Shown in pieces: positions 4,404 through 5,431 of a DNA stretch of 5,431 bases. Numbering within the stretch: the first letter of the stretch is position 1; the number at the start of each line of letters is the position of its first letter. Under the pieces are notes generated by a model. The model searched no databases. It saw only the letters and a program-made list of their open reading frames with translations, and was not told the origin of the DNA. The stretch is from Labilithrix sp. (GTDB taxonomy: Bacteria; Myxococcota; Polyangia; Polyangiales; Polyangiaceae): NCBI GenBank assembly GCA_028287035.1, contig JAQBQL010000122.1:1-5431 (forward strand), written 5' to 3'. A program made the translations under genes and the position numbers.

Positions 4404-5431
4404 TCAGCCCTTCGCGATCAGCAGCACGGCAAGCAGCGCGAGCCCCAACAAGGCGACCAGGATGCCCACCGCGGCGCTGCCTCCGGGCGGCGTCGCGGTG
4501 ACCTTCTGGGCCGACGCATCGTCGTCGAGCTCCGCGAGCTGCATCGCCACCCGCGCCTCGCGCGCCGACGCCGCCATGAGCAACGTGACGAGCACACCGG
4601 CGAGCGTCAGCGACACGGTGCCGATGACGAGCCCCCACGTGTGGCGCACGCGGTTGGCCGCGGATCGTGCCGGCAGGCCGTCGAGCGCCACCCAGCGCGT
4701 GACGCCGGCTGCCGGGCGCTGCGCGAGATAGGGCCCGATGCTGCATGCATCATGCACGGAGATCCCGGGCGCGTCGTCGCCGACCCACACGGCGCGCGCC
4801 ACCGCCGCGCCGGAGAGGTGCTCGGCGCCGCGCGGCTCGCCCGAAGCGACGACCCAGTAGAGCCCCGGGGAGAGCGCGGGCAGCGCGAACGTCGCGCGCG
4901 GAGTCGGATCGCCCGCAACCACCGTCACGGGCAGCGCGGCCGCCACCACGCGACCGCGCACGTCGTCGAGCTCGGCGTAGACGACGTCCCGCGGGTTGGG
5001 CGCGACGAGCACGACCGAGGCCGGCGTCCCGGCGGGGAGGACGCGGGGAACCCGGATGAAGAACGCGCCCGGCGCGACCGGCAGCGCGCCGAACCACGTC
5101 CCGCTCTCGCCCTCGTCGGCCGGCCCGCTGCCCGCGCGCGCCACCTTCACGCCCGCGCCGACGACGTGCGCCTGCGCCGTGACCGGAAGCTCCGCCCAGC
5201 CCGACGCGCAGGTCCGCGTCGTCGCCGGCTCGGCGAGCAGCCCGGGCTCGGGATCGACGGTCACGAGGAGCCCGCCGGTCGGCGGCGAGGTGCGGATCCA
5301 CAGCGACGTCGGGAACCCGGCGACGAGCCGGTCGCCCTCGATCACGACGTCGACGCCGATCGCGCCCTTCCGTGCCGTCGGTCGCACCACGCCGCCCGCG
5401 AGCACGCGCCGCTCGCCGCCCAGCGACCCGG
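4404..5431 (-). CDS. Membrane-anchored extracytoplasmic protein, C-terminal part (5' end outside window)
   Basis: This minus-strand frame is open from the right edge to the TGA at 4406-4404, giving 341 visible residues. The GTG at 5405-5403 is an internal codon, because the frame continues upstream with no stop. The first ~255 visible residues are rich in beta-strand patterns (for example AFFIRVPRVLPAG, then SVVLVAPNP, then LPALSPGLYWVVASGE), as in extracytoplasmic beta-sandwich domains. Two hydrophobic segments follow: WGLVIGTVSLTLAGVLVTLL (about + strand 4569-4628) and AAVGILVALLGLALLAVLLI (about 4413-4472). The linker between them is charged (AREAR, then ELDDD) and probably cytoplasmic. 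The protein ends two residues beyond LLIAKG's Ile, with no tail. Two cysteines lie in the extracytoplasmic part. I do not recognise the family. The gene converges on the acyl-CoA dehydrogenase gene with 6 bp between stops. Confidence 0.78.
   Translation of the reverse strand, partial: GSLGGERRVLAGGVVRPTARKGAIGVDVVIEGDRLVAGFPTSLWIRTSPPTGGLLVTVDPEPGLLAEPATTRTCASGWAELPVTAQAHVVGAGVKVARAGSGPADEGESGTWFGALPVAPGAFFIRVPRVLPAGTPASVVLVAPNPRDVVYAELDDVRGRVVAAALPVTVVAGDPTPRATFALPALSPGLYWVVASGEPRGAEHLSGAAVARAVWVGDDAPGISVHDACSIGPYLAQRPAAGVTRWVALDGLPARSAANRVRHTWGLVIGTVSLTLAGVLVTLLMAASAREARVAMQLAELDDDASAQKVTATPPGGSAAVGILVALLGLALLAVLLIAKG

Noticed and set aside
5403..5405. GTG as the start of the minus-strand membrane protein
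   Set aside because: No signal peptide or Shine-Dalgarno follows or precedes it, and the frame stays open to the window edge, so the real start lies outside.

Overview
The window is high-GC bacterial DNA, with G/C-ending codons throughout the genes. It carries many short envelope proteins with lipoprotein or Ala/Pro-rich signal peptides and an AidB-like acyl-CoA dehydrogenase. This style fits Myxococcota (Polyangia-like, the former Deltaproteobacteria). That placement is an inference from gene style; no marker gene is present.

Layout, left to right. (1) Positions 165 to 1, minus strand: the first 55 codons of a secreted proline-rich protein that runs off the left edge. (2) 166-375: an AT-richer divergent intergenic region with two dyads, a 10-bp-phased direct repeat and a strong Shine-Dalgarno for the next gene. 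(3) 376-588 and 676-885, plus strand: two paralogous mini-lipoproteins of 70 and 69 residues with a nearly invariant 19-residue core and a CX9C cysteine pair. A strong hairpin lies between them and a textbook intrinsic terminator follows at 945-978. (4) 1015-1488 and 1499-2344, plus strand: a two-gene operon of a lipoprotein and a secreted protein. The second has a domain resembling the N-terminal domain of pilus/secretin proteins, followed by a beta-rich, barrel-like C-terminal half. (5) 2345-2732: a noncoding block holding six copies of a 20-bp element. Three point forward at an exact 55-bp period and three point in reverse at an exact 55-bp period, so the block can fold back on itself. (6) 2733-4397, plus strand: a complete AidB-type acyl-CoA dehydrogenase with no visible Shine-Dalgarno, possibly leaderless. 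(7) 5431 to 4404, minus strand: the C-terminal part of an unrecognised membrane-anchored protein, convergent with the dehydrogenase and separated from it by only 6 bp.

Functionally, most of the window concerns the cell envelope: a secreted protein, three lipoproteins, a candidate outer-membrane protein and a membrane-anchored extracytoplasmic protein. The acyl-CoA dehydrogenase is the only recognisable metabolic enzyme and appears to be its own transcription unit. The most unusual item is the six-copy repeat block. The tandem mini-lipoprotein pair comes second.
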